Shown: positions 12,519 to 23,529 of the stretch, one piece after another
Layout: each line of letters opens with the position of its first letter
Position numbering within the stretch: the first letter of the stretch is position 1
Source of the DNA: Margaritifera margaritifera
Taxonomy: Eukaryota; Mollusca; Bivalvia; Unionida; Margaritiferidae
DNA: 64,000 nt
Assembly (NCBI GenBank): GCA_029931535.1
Contig: JAQPZY010001521.1
Location: forward strand, 620,001 to 684,000
Reading direction: 5' to 3'
Notes under the pieces: model-generated
Databases searched by the model: none
What the model was told of the DNA's origin: nothing
What the model saw: the letters and a program-made list of their open reading frames with translations, nothing else
Translations under genes and position numbers: made by a program

Positions 12519-12810
12519 AGCAGTGGCGGCGCGAGGGTTCGAGACGCCTGTGTGCAATGTTCTTTAGTGGAGCCACTTTGCCACTGAGAACAGTTTTTAT
12601 GTCAGTATCAACCTCCCTCCTTCCCACCCCCACCCCAATCCTAAATATACATTTTGTGAAGAATTGCCCCGTTACATAAGGTGAGGTGAAATACTATGAA
12701 AATTTCAGCTGCAAAAAAAAAAAAAAGCTCCCGACGGCGCCGACCTTTGCCTGGCACCCAGGGACAATTGCTCCCCCCCCCCCTTCGACTTCTCCCCTCC
12801 CCTTTACTAA
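12519..12810. mobile_element. Approx. 290 bp insertion starting CAGTGGCGG
   Basis: Alignment by eye of unit 2 with unit 1 shows an uninterrupted match broken only here: unit 1 goes straight through at about 6,650-6,680. The inserted DNA is GC-rich, starts CAGTGGCGGCGCGAGGG and contains A13-15 and C10 runs. Many hAT-type elements begin with CAGTGGCG, so a degenerate non-autonomous hAT element is the best guess. The far end (CCCTCCCCTTTACT) is not a clear inverted repeat and no 8-bp target duplication was confirmed. Confidence 0.45.
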
Positions 12811-12814
12811 ACGG

Positions 12815-13330
12815 CGCGTTATAGCAATCGTATCCTCGGATCTTCATCTACTATGCGCTCTGGCTGAACCACATGGAAGTATGATTGTTTCTGTTTAAGC
12901 TGTCTGAGGGGAATTTACAAATATTTAATTACTGCATGTCTATGATTTGTATTCAACCTTCTGAGTTGTTGTTTATATGAGGCACACTCTTGAGTACACT
13001 GGTAGTCTTAAATAAAACCCAAACTACCAGTTAAACTATCTGCTATTACTTATTTATATATCGAAAGACAAATATACCACTACATGATTTGTCTTTCTAC
13101 TCTTGTCTGCTTCAGGCCGTTCCTCGCGTTTCGAACTTTTAAGTTGTGTTTCAGAATTAGCAAGCAAACATGGGAGCAGCTTTTAAACGGTTACCGTTGA
13201 ATGTTGTTGCGTATGATATTCATTTATTTTTCCTTTATGTGTAAGAGGATCAACCAAAAGAGGTAGACTTATTTAACTAACCGCTGCTGATCTCTATCAT
13301 CCCCAGTAATACTGCCATATTGTATTTCTT
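12815..13330 (-). pseudogene. Unit 2 copy of the unknown duplicated gene, interrupted
   Basis: Counterpart of the 6.6-7.2 kb frames. In-frame stops and the 290 bp insertion at 12,519-12,810 between the GYDCYN motif and the VSSKADEYSMKDF segment (about 12,440-12,490) show that this copy cannot make the full product without splicing out the insertion. Confidence 0.3.
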
Positions 13331-13699
13331 TGACTTCTTATATCAAGAGATATATTCAGTAGAGGTAAAGAAAAAAAAAACAACTTTATAAATTAAATTC
13401 CTTCATACTCTGTAACCTACCAATTATAGGCATGCAGGTCGATACGTTATCTGGAAAAAGAAAAGAACAAAAAAAAAAGACGTATTCAAGCGATACCATT
13501 TGGCGCGATGTTCAGATGATGTTGCTTCATGCAGCCATTGTGTAGACTAAACCTTTACTGGAAAGTTGGTTCGCAGTCAAGTTATTCTCCATTGTCTGGA
13601 CTAAATGACACTAAGTAAATCTGAAGTGTAAATATATTTGAAACTTCAAGGTCAGAATTAGCTTTTGCATCATCTCTATATTGATATAAGTTTATGATA

Positions 13700-14550
13700 A
13701 CAGCAATCTTACTAATTCGACTCCATGAGATAAGGTTTCTTTTAATATTCTCAGACATTTTTGAAAAAAAGCGATTTTTAATTTTGAGTTTAATGATTAT
13801 GCAACGTTAACTAGCTTCTCCCATAGCTCGAATAATATTTGCATGACTAATAATATATTGGATGGTTGCAAAACAAGATATGGCAACAATTACAGGTTTC
13901 TCTTTGACTAAAAAGGTTAATGAATTTCTCATTGACTCCAAGCAGGATATACAAGTAAAAAGTATTTGATTTAGATTGCAAAGATTATTCTCTTACTAAT
14001 TGGTGTCTATAATATGCAATTGTAGCTTAGCTACCGACTGACATCTTGTTTTATATTTGTTTTGTGTTGCATTTCGTTGTTGCTTAATTTACTGAACAGA
14101 AAACAAATCTTATGAATTTCAATAGCATAAACAGCAAATAACTGAGTAAGATCAAAAACAACTAGTGGACACATTACAGAGTCAGAGATTGGGACAAAAA
14201 GACATAAATACTAAAACATCCAAAACAAGACAAGCTTTTGCACCTTTAATGTCATTTGGACATCATCCAACATACAGGCAACTATTTTGATACAAGAAAC
14301 GAGTTTTATCTTAAATTACACTAGTAAAATTGAAATGGATGTATATTATTGAATAGCTGTAATAAAACAAAATATAACAATATCATTCACTTGACCCGAC
14401 AAGTCAATGGAAGCTCATATCAAAAGATGTGTATGCACCACAGCCCCAATTGATACAAGCATTGTTCACGTCCGACGGTAATTTTTAACACAAAGTGATC
14501 ATCACAGTGTGAATGTAAGCCATTCACTTTCCCTCTGTGATAATTTTGAA
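13700..14550. other. AT-rich sequence, no gene seen
   Basis: Nothing recognisable on either strand; only very short frames. Confidence 0.45.
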
Positions 14551-14559
14551 AAACATTGT

Positions 14560-14860
14560 GTACTAAACAACTTGATACAATTCAAAATAGTTGCCATCCA
14601 GCCCGTTTTTGAGATATTCTACTTGCCTTGAATCCACATGTCTACTGCTGTGGGTGACTAGCTCTGCTTCATAGCCGACTATTGGTATTTCACTGTCAAC
14701 ATACTCTGATGTAACTATGGAAGGTCTACATGCCTCACATTAATTTTAAAAGCAGCACAATCCCGAAACACCTGATTCACAAATATATCCATATCTTTCA
14801 TTATTAAACAGTAATCGCTGAAAAAGTCACAGCATAGCTTTAAGTTAAGAAATGTAACAG
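14560..14860 (-). pseudogene. Decayed coding-like stretch, unknown
   Basis: On the minus strand two consecutive open segments in different frames read plausibly as protein: IMKDMDIFVNQVFRDCAAF, then SEYVDSEIPIVGYEAELVTH and LKNGLDGNYFELYQV. The frame change between them suggests one frameshift in a former exon or transposon ORF. I do not recognise the family. Confidence 0.2.
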
Positions 14861-16900
14861 GGTCCAGTTTACGAAACTATCCGCTGCCACCGTACATAAG
14901 GCGAATCATACAAGGAAGGTCTTCGCCTGTTGAGCTCACCTCTAGTGACTGTCTAATCAAATGTCACCTCATATCAATAAAAAGGTTCCACTGTTTTAAA
15001 TGTCATCAATATAACAATTGGTAGAAGTTAGTTAAAGTGTGTATTTCAAAGTTTTGAGCTTACATGCTTTACGTGTTTATTTGTTTATGAATGTAATCTT
15101 AGTAATTAATGAAAGTATTTAACAGGCGACCACCACACGTTTTATTGATAGAGAGCCGAAATATTATACTGCCAGAAATTCCGACGTTCAACCAATCAGA
15201 AAGCGCTTTAGATTCGTACGTGTGTTTGGAGGTACTAGTATATCGACCTTTTCCAATCTTTGCAAAGCAAAATGAATAAATAGATGAATTGGAAGACAAA
15301 CAAGCTGCTCCCCAGGTTTTCGTTCGATCGCTTCTCTGCCACTACAAGTTACTTTCTACAACATTTTGGAGAAACTCACGTTCTTGTTTTAACCGCTTGT
15401 TCAAAGGATTACGCAAAAGGTAAAGTAAAGCATATAAATGAAAGGCTAGTCGATTTAGCGCTGTAGTTTTTCTTTGTTGTATGAGATGTGCTATGGTGGC
15501 GCTCTACATATATTACGTACTTCTAATAGAGTGACAGGTGTAAGGTGAAGTTGTTTGAATTCGCAGCATGCACAATGGAGAGAATGTTGGTATACCTCTA
15601 TGCTACTTTCATGTACTGTGGCTGACATTTCTTTACATATTGTACATGATCTAACCATACTGCTGACCAAAATGCCTCTCCAATGTGCTCGAAAAATCAG
15701 CCTGAACTAGTCCAAAGTATACTACTAACGTTAACAGTTATTACAATAGGGAAACGATTTTTCCAGAGTAGACAACATCAGCTTGTGAGAGTGCAATCAG
15801 TGAATTACAAAATATATAAAATGTCAAAAAGAGTTACCAGATCTTGTTTTTTACAATTTATCTTTGAAGTTCAGGATGTGTAAATGACCAGTTTTTTTTA
15901 ATGGTGTACATCTGAAGTAACGCCAAACTATATACTCTATAACCCAAAAAACACCTATTAAACATGCACCAAAATAAAGGGACTTAAAAGAAAAAGATGT
16001 AACCAAAAGCGTAACATTGCAATAACTGTTTGAAAATATTGAATATAAAGGAGCACAATTTTGTAGGACATTTTACACAGCTAGATCGAAATGTCTACGA
16101 AAACACTGAAAGGATTAACGAAACAGGTAATAGATTGAAGCAATTGTTTAAGAAAAGGGTATAACAATAGCAGCTGAGGTTACAGCGATAGCAATTATTA
16201 CAAAACATTTTGCTGTTTATAGGAAATTTGATTAAAAGTACCGTCTTTTTCTGCTTCTCCACCTCTACCTATTACTTCACCTACTCCATCCTCTTACTTC
16301 ATGCATTCTGCCTGCTCATCTGGCTCTACATCCTCCTTCTCCAGGCGAATCATTGAGATAATGAAAAACTTGAAAAACTTAGCCAATTATTTGTTTGAGT
16401 TAGTAAAATAAGTAGCAGTAGCAATAGTGGTTAGTCTGATGAGTTGGTTATTTAAGTGTGCTGGCCAGATTGTTTCTTTCCTTGCTGATTACGTCAAATT
16501 ACATTTTTTAACATTAGCAGGATTCGTGTTTGCATTGTTGATCACAGGTGTAAGCAAAGTATTTAACCTAATTAGATGCTGGTCAACGTAGTTGCTGTCA
16601 CTCAGGAACACCTCGCCGGACACGAAGCGTCTGTGTTCAGTGCTTTGTATACCTTCGACTCACTTAAAAAAGAGCACAAACTATTTAATAAAATAAACCA
16701 TAATAGCTCCTACAGTCATTAGTATCAATATAAATGATTGTTTATTTCATTTTCAGGTTGTGTCTGCTATTCGCCATCAATATTGTTTTTTGACGTTTAT
16801 AAATTGTCACGTGTCGTTTGAACTTGTGAGTATCGGATAGCAGGCGTGACAGTGGGAACGACTGGGCATGCGCTAAGAGCATCATCATTATCGTAATAGT
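14860..16900. other. Intergenic sequence, no supported gene
   Basis: Short frames only. A CT-rich patch lies at about 16,250-16,345. No repeats or RNA genes recognised. Confidence 0.45.
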
Positions 16901-16989
16901 TTAGCGCCACACAATGGTTTCCTTTAGTCCTCTTTTGTTGTTGCCATCCACAATTTCTTGTCGTTCTACAGCATACTGTTTATCATCCT

Positions 16990-18145
16990 TTGGAATACCA
17001 TTCTATTTTCCCTCGTTATTAATGCTTGGGTTTAATCGGTCTTTGGATTTTTGTGTCAGTCGTTGCTGTATCCAACGATACTACCCATTTTCATAACCAT
17101 GTCAGTCGGTAACAGAAATGCACCGTCATCACCGACAGCGCAGTCCATTTTCATTTTTGATTCTGTTATGCTCATCATTGAAATTTTACCATCACGTTTC
17201 CATCTGTGTCGTAAACTTCTCCGATACTGTCAAAAGAACCCGCGTAATAGATGTTTTTTTAGAACTTGTGCTAATTATATACATATTATATAAGACGTAA
17301 CACTTGATTTAACATTGCAATACTTTCATCCATGTGTCTGTTGATTTCCCGTTGATAAATGTAAGTCCATCTAGTGTGTTGATCATTGTCTGTTTTCAAA
17401 TTCATTTCATCATCTGACAATGCTCCAATGTTTAACAGTACCTACTCTATAGTTCTATTTACGTTTGTAAGCTGCCAACACAACAGGAGGTCTTGGATCC
17501 CAAAACCATTGGTGTGCAGTTTTATGTTATTCTGTATTTTGTCCCATAAAATATCTCCAGACATGCCGCGGTGGAATTTTAAAATTGATTTTAATGCATC
17601 GTCGTCAGGTAAAGATATTTTACATTCAGACAGCAGTTTTTGTATCTGGAAATAAACACGAAATATGCATACTGAATTGGCTGATTCTGGCACATATACA
17701 AATGCACTGAAGAAATTCCACTATCAGGTGTTGCCATCCGCGACGCATTGTTTATTTAATTTTGACAATATTTCATGTTACCCTGTGCTCTGTACCGAGT
17801 CATAGATTCATCGCTTTCAAACTTTAAAGCGCAGCTATCAGAAACGTTTATGACTTGTATGTGCAAAATTGAGTTTCAGCTTTCAGTGTGGTAAATGTTT
17901 ATTTTGTTAACTATTTGCGCGATACCCTGAGCTTCTATTTGCTGTTTTTTTATATTTATTAATACCCCCTCCTTTATGCTCTTCAAATACTCTTCATCTG
18001 TACTATGTAAATGCGGGGCTTTACACATCCACTTACCTGACACCCAGGAAAAGATCAAATTCAGCTTGGGCTCCTCAAGTTGAGCAAAACAATTGAGAGA
18101 GGTCATGCTCAATTCATAATGCTTTATGTTCTGCAATTGTATCAC
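16990..18145 (-). pseudogene. Fragmented coding-like region of unknown origin
   Basis: Minus-strand frames 17,876-18,145 and 17,442-17,693, plus a shorter one around 17,170-17,260 (GSFDSIGEVYDTDGNVMVKF), have protein-like composition and follow one another in one direction, but stops and frame changes separate them. One passage (about 17,560-17,650) reads LPDDDALKSILKFH. The 17.2 kb piece superficially resembles a small SH3-like beta fold of the MIB/HERC2 type, but too weakly to call. The region lies just outside the Polinton remnant and could be a decayed flanking gene or an eroded end of that element. Confidence 0.25.
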
Positions 18146-18162
18146 TCTACAATCTCAACACA

Positions 18163-18230
<68 letters not shown>
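18163..18230. repeat. TA dinucleotide microsatellite
   Basis: Uninterrupted TA run of about 68 bases. Confidence 0.95.
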
Positions 18231-18233
<3 letters not shown>

Positions 18234-18955
18234 CATCTTTATTTCGCGTTTATATGTTTATATGTAAAGCATTCTTCATTACATCACTGCGCATTATCTT
18301 TCAACTATCGATCCTTTATTTCACATTATATACTTTCGAAGTCTATCATTTCCATCTTATAGTCAGTGCCAAGGTCAGTTTCGCATTTTCTCAAGCAGAC
18401 ATGATGATGTGAATATTTATTATTTAAAACAAGTTTTGACAAATAGGGAATAAATAAACAATCCGCTCGTCAAATATTGCTTTTATTCATGTTATTGATT
18501 TTAAGATGATTTTAGTGATAATTATTAACAAAATAAATTGAGATTTCTTTGATAGATGTGTTTGGAAATAAAAGGCACTCATCTCTAATGATCAGGCACC
18601 TGGAGTTTGTTATACCAAAAATGTAGCACCCACAAGCGGTGTTTAGATTATCATTTATTGTTTACGTGATAATTACAGGAGACCGACACATACTTGCTCC
18701 TTGACAAATAATTAAAATGGATACAAAAAAGTGTTCTCAAAAATCACCTTGTTTATGATTATTTTGATGCGTGTCATACATTTCAAGGTGACACGTGGAA
18801 ACGTCTGGGTGCAACACGCACACGCACTTCCAACCAATTAGCTTTCTTCATTGATACAACTGTCATGCAATCATAGACAATATGTTCCAGGGAATATGTA
18901 TGTCTCCGGCGATTATTTGCCAGCTGCTACATTCGCCTAGCAATGCACCGTTAAT
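18231..18955. other. AT-rich spacer before the Polinton remnant
   Basis: No gene seen. Base composition changes to GC-richer sequence near 18.95 kb, which I take as the eroded edge of the Polinton. No terminal inverted repeat could be identified. Confidence 0.4.
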
Positions 18956-18984
18956 ACCCTTGGATCCTGCCTTTAACGATCGTT

Positions 18985-19800
18985 CTAGTTTCGTCCAAGA
19001 ACTGTTACAAGTACAAGCGCGTCCTGGTTGAAGATTAGTCTGGGTCTTTCTTTCGCCGGTCGAGTTATTGTTGGTTTGATATGATTGTCGGAGAATTTTA
19101 TCCCAGTGGACTTATTGGTGAACATAACTTCGTTGTTGTAGAAACAATTCTTGGATGTTTTCACGCCTGATGGTGCCATCCGCGGCCATGTGTTTTCGCG
19201 TGGTAATGCGATGATTCCAATCTGGCCTCGAATTGGTATTGACACACCAGGGTGGTCCCAACGGTCAATTTCTGTTTGGCCCTTGGAAAAGAATATATTT
19301 CAGTGTATACGTGGGCTAGTTAACACAATTCTGAAGCAGATATTCTTCGACAAGTATAACAAAATATCCCTCGATGTCAACATCTCCTGTCAGCTGATCT
19401 AACACCCCGTAGGTAAATTCCCCAACATCGTCATCGTGTGGCTGTTCAGAATCCACCACGTATATGTAATGATAAATCTTAAACACAGACGCCAAAGATG
19501 GTTAAGTGCCCGCACTGATAGATATTGAGTCATTCAAGCTGAATTTCATCTCCGGCGACTAATAATATAGATATCGATTATATGAAAGATGTTTTAATAT
19601 TGACATCTCCGGTGGTATGAATCACAGATGGTCTATGACGCTTGTGATCATTTAACAATATTGTCATTCCACCCCACCAGCGACCAAATACTCTTAAGAA
19701 AAACAAATACGACCCAGGCTCGCGCACCTTTAAGATCTGAGGTTTAGGTCTATCAAAACCATCCCCGACAAAAAATGAAAATAAGTCGAACATTTGTTAC
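18985..19800 (-). pseudogene. Unassigned Polinton ORF remains (structural-gene side)
   Basis: Three adjacent minus frames read as protein: 19,578-19,793 (ending GDVNIKTSFI), an interrupted stretch at about 19,320-19,560 with LVAGDEIQ and VFKIYHYIYVVDSEQPHDDD, and 18,985-19,245. The frames change at least twice, so one original gene was probably broken. Its position beyond the protease would fit a minor capsid (penton-like) or unknown virion gene of Polintons. No diagnostic motif was seen, so the assignment rests on context only. Confidence 0.35.
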
Positions 19801-19869
19801 GCGGTCATCTTTTCTCTCTCCTTTACTGGTTAATATTCGTTGGATTGATGCTCATGAATTTACTATGCG

Positions 19870-20215
19870 CATAGGCGAGGATATGGCTGATAGCACATGG
19901 CTGACCTTTATATCCACGTATTGTCTCATCTCAACATTGGCCACATCGATGTAGTCTTTGATAAAAGCAACCGACACACCAGAGTCTCTGATTCCCTGGT
20001 TCTCTGTGATTTCAGCCAGGTTTTTTGCGATGGCTCCTCGCGGCTTCTAAACAATATCGTTGATGTCCACGCTGGAAGTTTGCAGTTTTCCATCTCGATC
20101 TTGAAATATCACAAGCTCGTTTGGGTCGACGCCAACAACAACCCGGTTGCTCAACTCTATCAAATCAGTTTTTTGGCTTGGAAATCTGGTTAAATCCACA
20201 TCGGCACCTTGTTAG
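19870..20215 (-). pseudogene. Unassigned Polinton ORF with one in-frame stop
   Basis: The minus strand reads VGVDPNELVIFQDRDGKL, then a stop, then IRDSGVSVAFIKDYIDVANV in the same frame. Apart from that TAG the frame stays open over roughly 110 codons. The plus-strand frame over the same bases (19,897-20,193) is its shadow. It lies directly downstream of the protease. A small virion protein is possible, but no family motif is recognised. Confidence 0.35.
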
Positions 20216-20269
20216 GTCGCTGCGCTCACGCGTCCGTAAATGTCAACAGCCATCGTATATACTTTAACG

Positions 20270-20710
20270 CGTTGCTTCTAAGTGACAATGCAAAATTAAC
20301 ATTCGCTTGCGGTATCGGGCTTCTTGCAAGTACATGCAGTACTTCAGCGACAAGATGTCCACATCTGGGCCGCCTGTTCGGGTTTGTAACGGCAGCATCG
20401 AATAAAACAGCTGTAGACGACTTTATGGTCCAGATGCTTCGCGACCATGTAGGTAATGAACGACTTCACGTGGCGGTGCAAGTCCGTAGGAATCAAAATA
20501 TAAAAAATGTCGAGGCGTTATCGTGTATGCGACCCAATGCATTCCAGGTCCTGTTGGCGAATCCAGGTTAAAGATTCCAGTTTCCCACGTGCGTGGAATC
20601 ATTGATGCAAGTTCATCCCGCATGAAGTCCCTCCGGAAATGTTTGACTAATTTTGTCATGGCGAGTAAATCAAAACTGGTCCACGGACGCCCAAGAAGCT
20701 TTTGTGGTCC
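20270..20710 (-). pseudogene. Adenain-like maturation protease (Polinton PRO), frameshifted
   Basis: Polintons and adenoviruses encode a Ulp1-fold cysteine protease that processes virion proteins. The first frame (20,423-20,659) holds the expected histidine in GPGMHWVAYTI and the acidic residue in YFDSYGLAPP. The catalytic cysteine context CGHL is present at 20,352-20,363 but in another frame, so a frameshift separates it from the histidine and aspartate. Spacing and order (His, Asp, Cys) match the family. The large plus-strand frame at 20,209-20,571 is a shadow. The upstream neighbour is the pVI/pX-like ORF, a common Polinton arrangement. The product would not be functional as it stands. Confidence 0.65.
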
Positions 20711-20789
20711 TCAACAGCGAGACGACAGCCGAAGACCTCTTCCGCTCTGAGTCCGCCCGGGTAGTCGAGGACCTTCGTCTTTTACAGAG

Positions 20790-21000
20790 TCATCCCAGAT
20801 GTAGTTCCGATGGTCTCTAACGCAGCTGCTATTGCAACCGTGTGGTCCTGCAGCCACCAACAGCGCTGGAATGGCCGCGAGAAATGGAAATATTCCTCCT
20901 CAATTTTGTGTTTTCGCAACTCCAACTTCGATAACTTTAATATTGCTGTGGCGTTCTTTTATTTGGCCTTCTGAAACTGTTAAGATGTGTTTCAGTTAGC
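20790..21000 (-). pseudogene. Short pVI/pX-like Polinton protein
   Basis: Just upstream of the protease the minus strand reads a short basic segment (EGQIKERHSNIKVIEVG), a stop, then GGIFPFLAAIPALLVAAGP. A Gly-Gly followed by an Ala/Leu/Pro-rich hydrophobic helix is typical, as I recall, of the small membrane-active or core proteins (pVI/pX-like) found next to the capsid and protease genes of Polintons and adintoviruses. One in-frame stop is visible. The assignment rests on composition and position. Confidence 0.4.
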
Positions 21001-21317
21001 AACAGGGGAAGAATTTTAGTTAACTTTGCCGGAGAAAGCCTCAATTTGAGCCCGCGATCGTTTTTTATCACTTTTTATTGTCTCAAGCTTATTTTTGCTA
21101 AGGACAACCTTAACTTCGTGATATGACATTATTTATTAATTGTGCTGTTTAATTATAAATTTGTGAAAACCACTAAGAGTTTTCTTCAGGCGCATCAATG
21201 ACCCTCGATCGACCACCTGTGTCCTCCAACATCAAAGCCTTAGAGGAGATGATCACAGCAATGCATCTTAACACCAGGTATATTTACATGTGCATTTAAG
21301 TTCATGTCGACCATAGA

Positions 21318-22025
21318 CTACATGAACAGTTCAAGGTGTTCCAACGAAAAGTAATAAATCGGGTACAACGTAGTGAAGTCTGTTAGAGAAATCTGCCGAC
21401 CTGTGTCAATGTTTTGATCCGGGCCCATGTACGACCACATCTTGTGATGTGCACGTGCGACTTGATTGGCTTCCAAATCAAGCAATCTTTCTTCGGACAA
21501 CAAACGCACTTCTGTGGCCAATGATAGGGTTATCACAGGCACAACACAACTTGACTATCGACGAGACCAGCATTACGCCAAAATACATCGTTACCTTTTC
21601 GGGTTAACACGACTGTGAGTTTGGCTTCAAAAATAACATTATGGACGGACCAGCGGACCTCGCGTAATCATCACTGGAACGGGCGAGTCCGAGAGTTGTA
21701 GTGTCAACGTCGACGTTGTCCAAATATGCTTCGATTTCTTTTACGTCGATGAGGTATCGTACACCGTGGAACAATGCCACGATGCCGTTGTTAACAAATC
21801 CAACCAAATCCAACCTTAGTACCGTCGGAGTAATCGTTGTTGTCGTTATGAACAAGTTTTCCATCGATTTCCAAAGGTCTCACACACTTGTAATTCTTTT
21901 CGTCTATGTTCATTGGTGTTCCTAGCTCGGTACGAATAATGCTGATAATCTCGGACGCTTCGATCTCGCAACACAGGCGCGTCTATGTCCAACGCGCGAT
22001 CGGATATATATTTAAATCCGGCCAT
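21318..22025 (-). pseudogene. Major capsid protein (double jelly-roll), internally deleted
   Basis: Two separated minus frames match the two ends of a Polinton/adintovirus hexon-like capsid protein. The N-terminal part (21,604-21,864) contains FVNNGIVALFHGVRYLIDVK and then LGLARSSDDYARS. The C-terminal part (21,318-21,542) contains DLEANQVARAH and LTDFTTLYPIYYFSLEHLE. Only about 60 bases lie between them, where the family has roughly 200 residues, so most of the two barrels is deleted. The probable start (MAGFKYISD, at about 22,025) lies in another frame, so there is also at least one frameshift near the N-terminus. Intact family members are about 450-600 residues. Recognition is from pattern memory; a profile search would settle it. 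Confidence 0.6.
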
Positions 22026-22186
22026 GGTGAAACTTTATATATTATCGGTTTTGTCTAATACCTTCTGTGCCGTCCAAGGCCGCTTTGGGAAGCTCCGCTT
22101 CAAATTACCAGATTTGAAATCATTGAAACAGCATTCGCTTGTGCCAGACATTGTTGAGCGGCTTCATTGATGATTCTGTTAACCAG

Positions 22187-22725
22187 TGTTACGACTGTAG
22201 GTATAAAAATAGGCAACAGAAAGAAAGTGAAACCAGCAATGTAAGTAAAATCAACAAGCAATTTATTTCCAGACAATTAAAGTGAAAATTCAAAAGACAC
22301 AATTTGTGAGTTAAATTCCAAAATAATTCTAAATGTTCTAATCACAAGTCAAAAAATATATTGAATGTCCTGATGAACGACAATTCTTAAATGTCCTGAT
22401 GAACCACCATGATAAAATCCGTAATGTTTTGAACGAATTCACATACATCACACAAAGTCATAAATCTATGAGCACTTTAGTATTTCCAATGAATATTTTA
22501 AATAAATAATTCTCTCTCTGAATTAGATCTGGTTTCAACAATACAACTAAAATAGATTCCTGACAGACTGATCTTTTAGAATCGAAATTCTAGAATAGGA
22601 ATGAATTTGTTCACCAAAATCTGTATATAAATACACATGCCTACATGACCCATGTCACATAAGACTAATTGTGAAATGATATGAAACTACTGGCCTCACT
22701 TTTGCTTAAATTAATCGTCCGATTT
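22187..22725 (-). repeat. 3' LTR of Gmr1-like copy 1 (partly deleted)
   Basis: Matches the LTR at 26,908 onward, beginning TGTTACGACT and sharing AAGCAATTTATTTC and TTAAAGTGAAAATTCAAAAG. The inner side runs directly into reverse-transcriptase sequence at about 22,725 without a polypurine tract, so the LTR edge and the RNase H gene were removed together. Confidence 0.75.
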
Positions 22726-23140
22726 GCATCACCGAGTAGATTGAAGAATTTCCGAATAGTTTCCAAGTGATCTGTCCAGGTGTCGTTTTAGATAATGACG
22801 TCAACGATGTATGCGTCACAATTATTTAGACCAGATGCTATCATGCTCATAAGACGCTGGAATGCTGCTGGAGAATTTTTCATACAAAAGGCGTCACTTT
22901 ATACTGATGAAGCCTATCTGGAGTTACAAATGCTGACATTACTTTTGCTCTTTCCGTGAGTGCAATTTGCCAGAATCCTTTTAAAAGGTCAAACTTGGTG
23001 ACATATTTCGCATTCCTAATCGTATCAATGCAATCATTCATTCTTGGTATTGGATATATATCCGTTTTGGTGACACTGTTGACTTTTCTATAGTCAGTAC
23101 ACATGCGGAATGTATTATATGGGTTAGGCACAAGAATACA
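22725..23140 (-). pseudogene. Reverse transcriptase of Gmr1-like copy 1, truncated
   Basis: The frame at 22,880-23,131 contains CTDYRKVN, IPRMNDCID and KFDLLKGFWQIAL, the conserved early blocks of Gypsy-type RT. It continues after a frame change with SPAAFQRLM and then AYIVDVII at 22,800-22,811, where the catalytic YxDD box is expected; the third position reads Val, so a catalytic Asp is altered. A stop follows (DVII*). The thumb and RNase H are missing: homology stops at about 22,725 at the LTR. In copy 2 at 56.3-57.1 kb the same region keeps YIDD and continues into RNase H. Confidence 0.75.
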
Positions 23141-23529
23141 TGGTGAACTCTAGTTAGTTTAACTTAGTTCTATAAAGTCATTCTCCAGTAAATATTGAAT
23201 TTCTTTCTTCAAATATTCCTGTTTGAGAGAATTCATCCTGTAAGTATGCTGTTTCACAGGTGTAGAATCTACAATGTTAACGTCATGATACATTTCATTT
23301 GTTCGTGTAGGAACACCAGGAAAAAAGTGCTCATACTCAAATAGTAGATGTGTTAGCTCATTACTTTCCTGTTGTTGTTGATGTTAAAGTTTCTGGTCCA
23401 GATTGTTCAATATTTCTGAATTTCGAAGGTTGGTTAAACTAGAATCACTATTCCATCGTATACATCCCCACTGTGAGGGACAGGTACAACTAAATTAATT
23501 GAATAATTAACTGGACTATCTCTGTCAAA

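Larger units (their letters stand above)
8200..13700. repeat. Tandem duplication, unit 2
   Basis: Second copy of the segment at 2,900-8,200, in the same orientation. Relative to unit 1 it carries a GT microsatellite near 10.3 kb and an extra ~290 bp insertion at about 12,519-12,810. A single ancestral copy of the sequence that is expanded into a minisatellite in unit 1 remains near 11,345-11,390. Confidence 0.7.

Noticed and set aside
17170..17260. MIB/HERC2-like SH3 fold
   Set aside because: A single 20-residue likeness without the flanking repeats; insufficient.
20209..20571. 120-codon plus-strand frame
   Set aside because: Antisense to the adenain-like protease, whose catalytic motifs on the minus strand are clear; typical GC-rich shadow frame.
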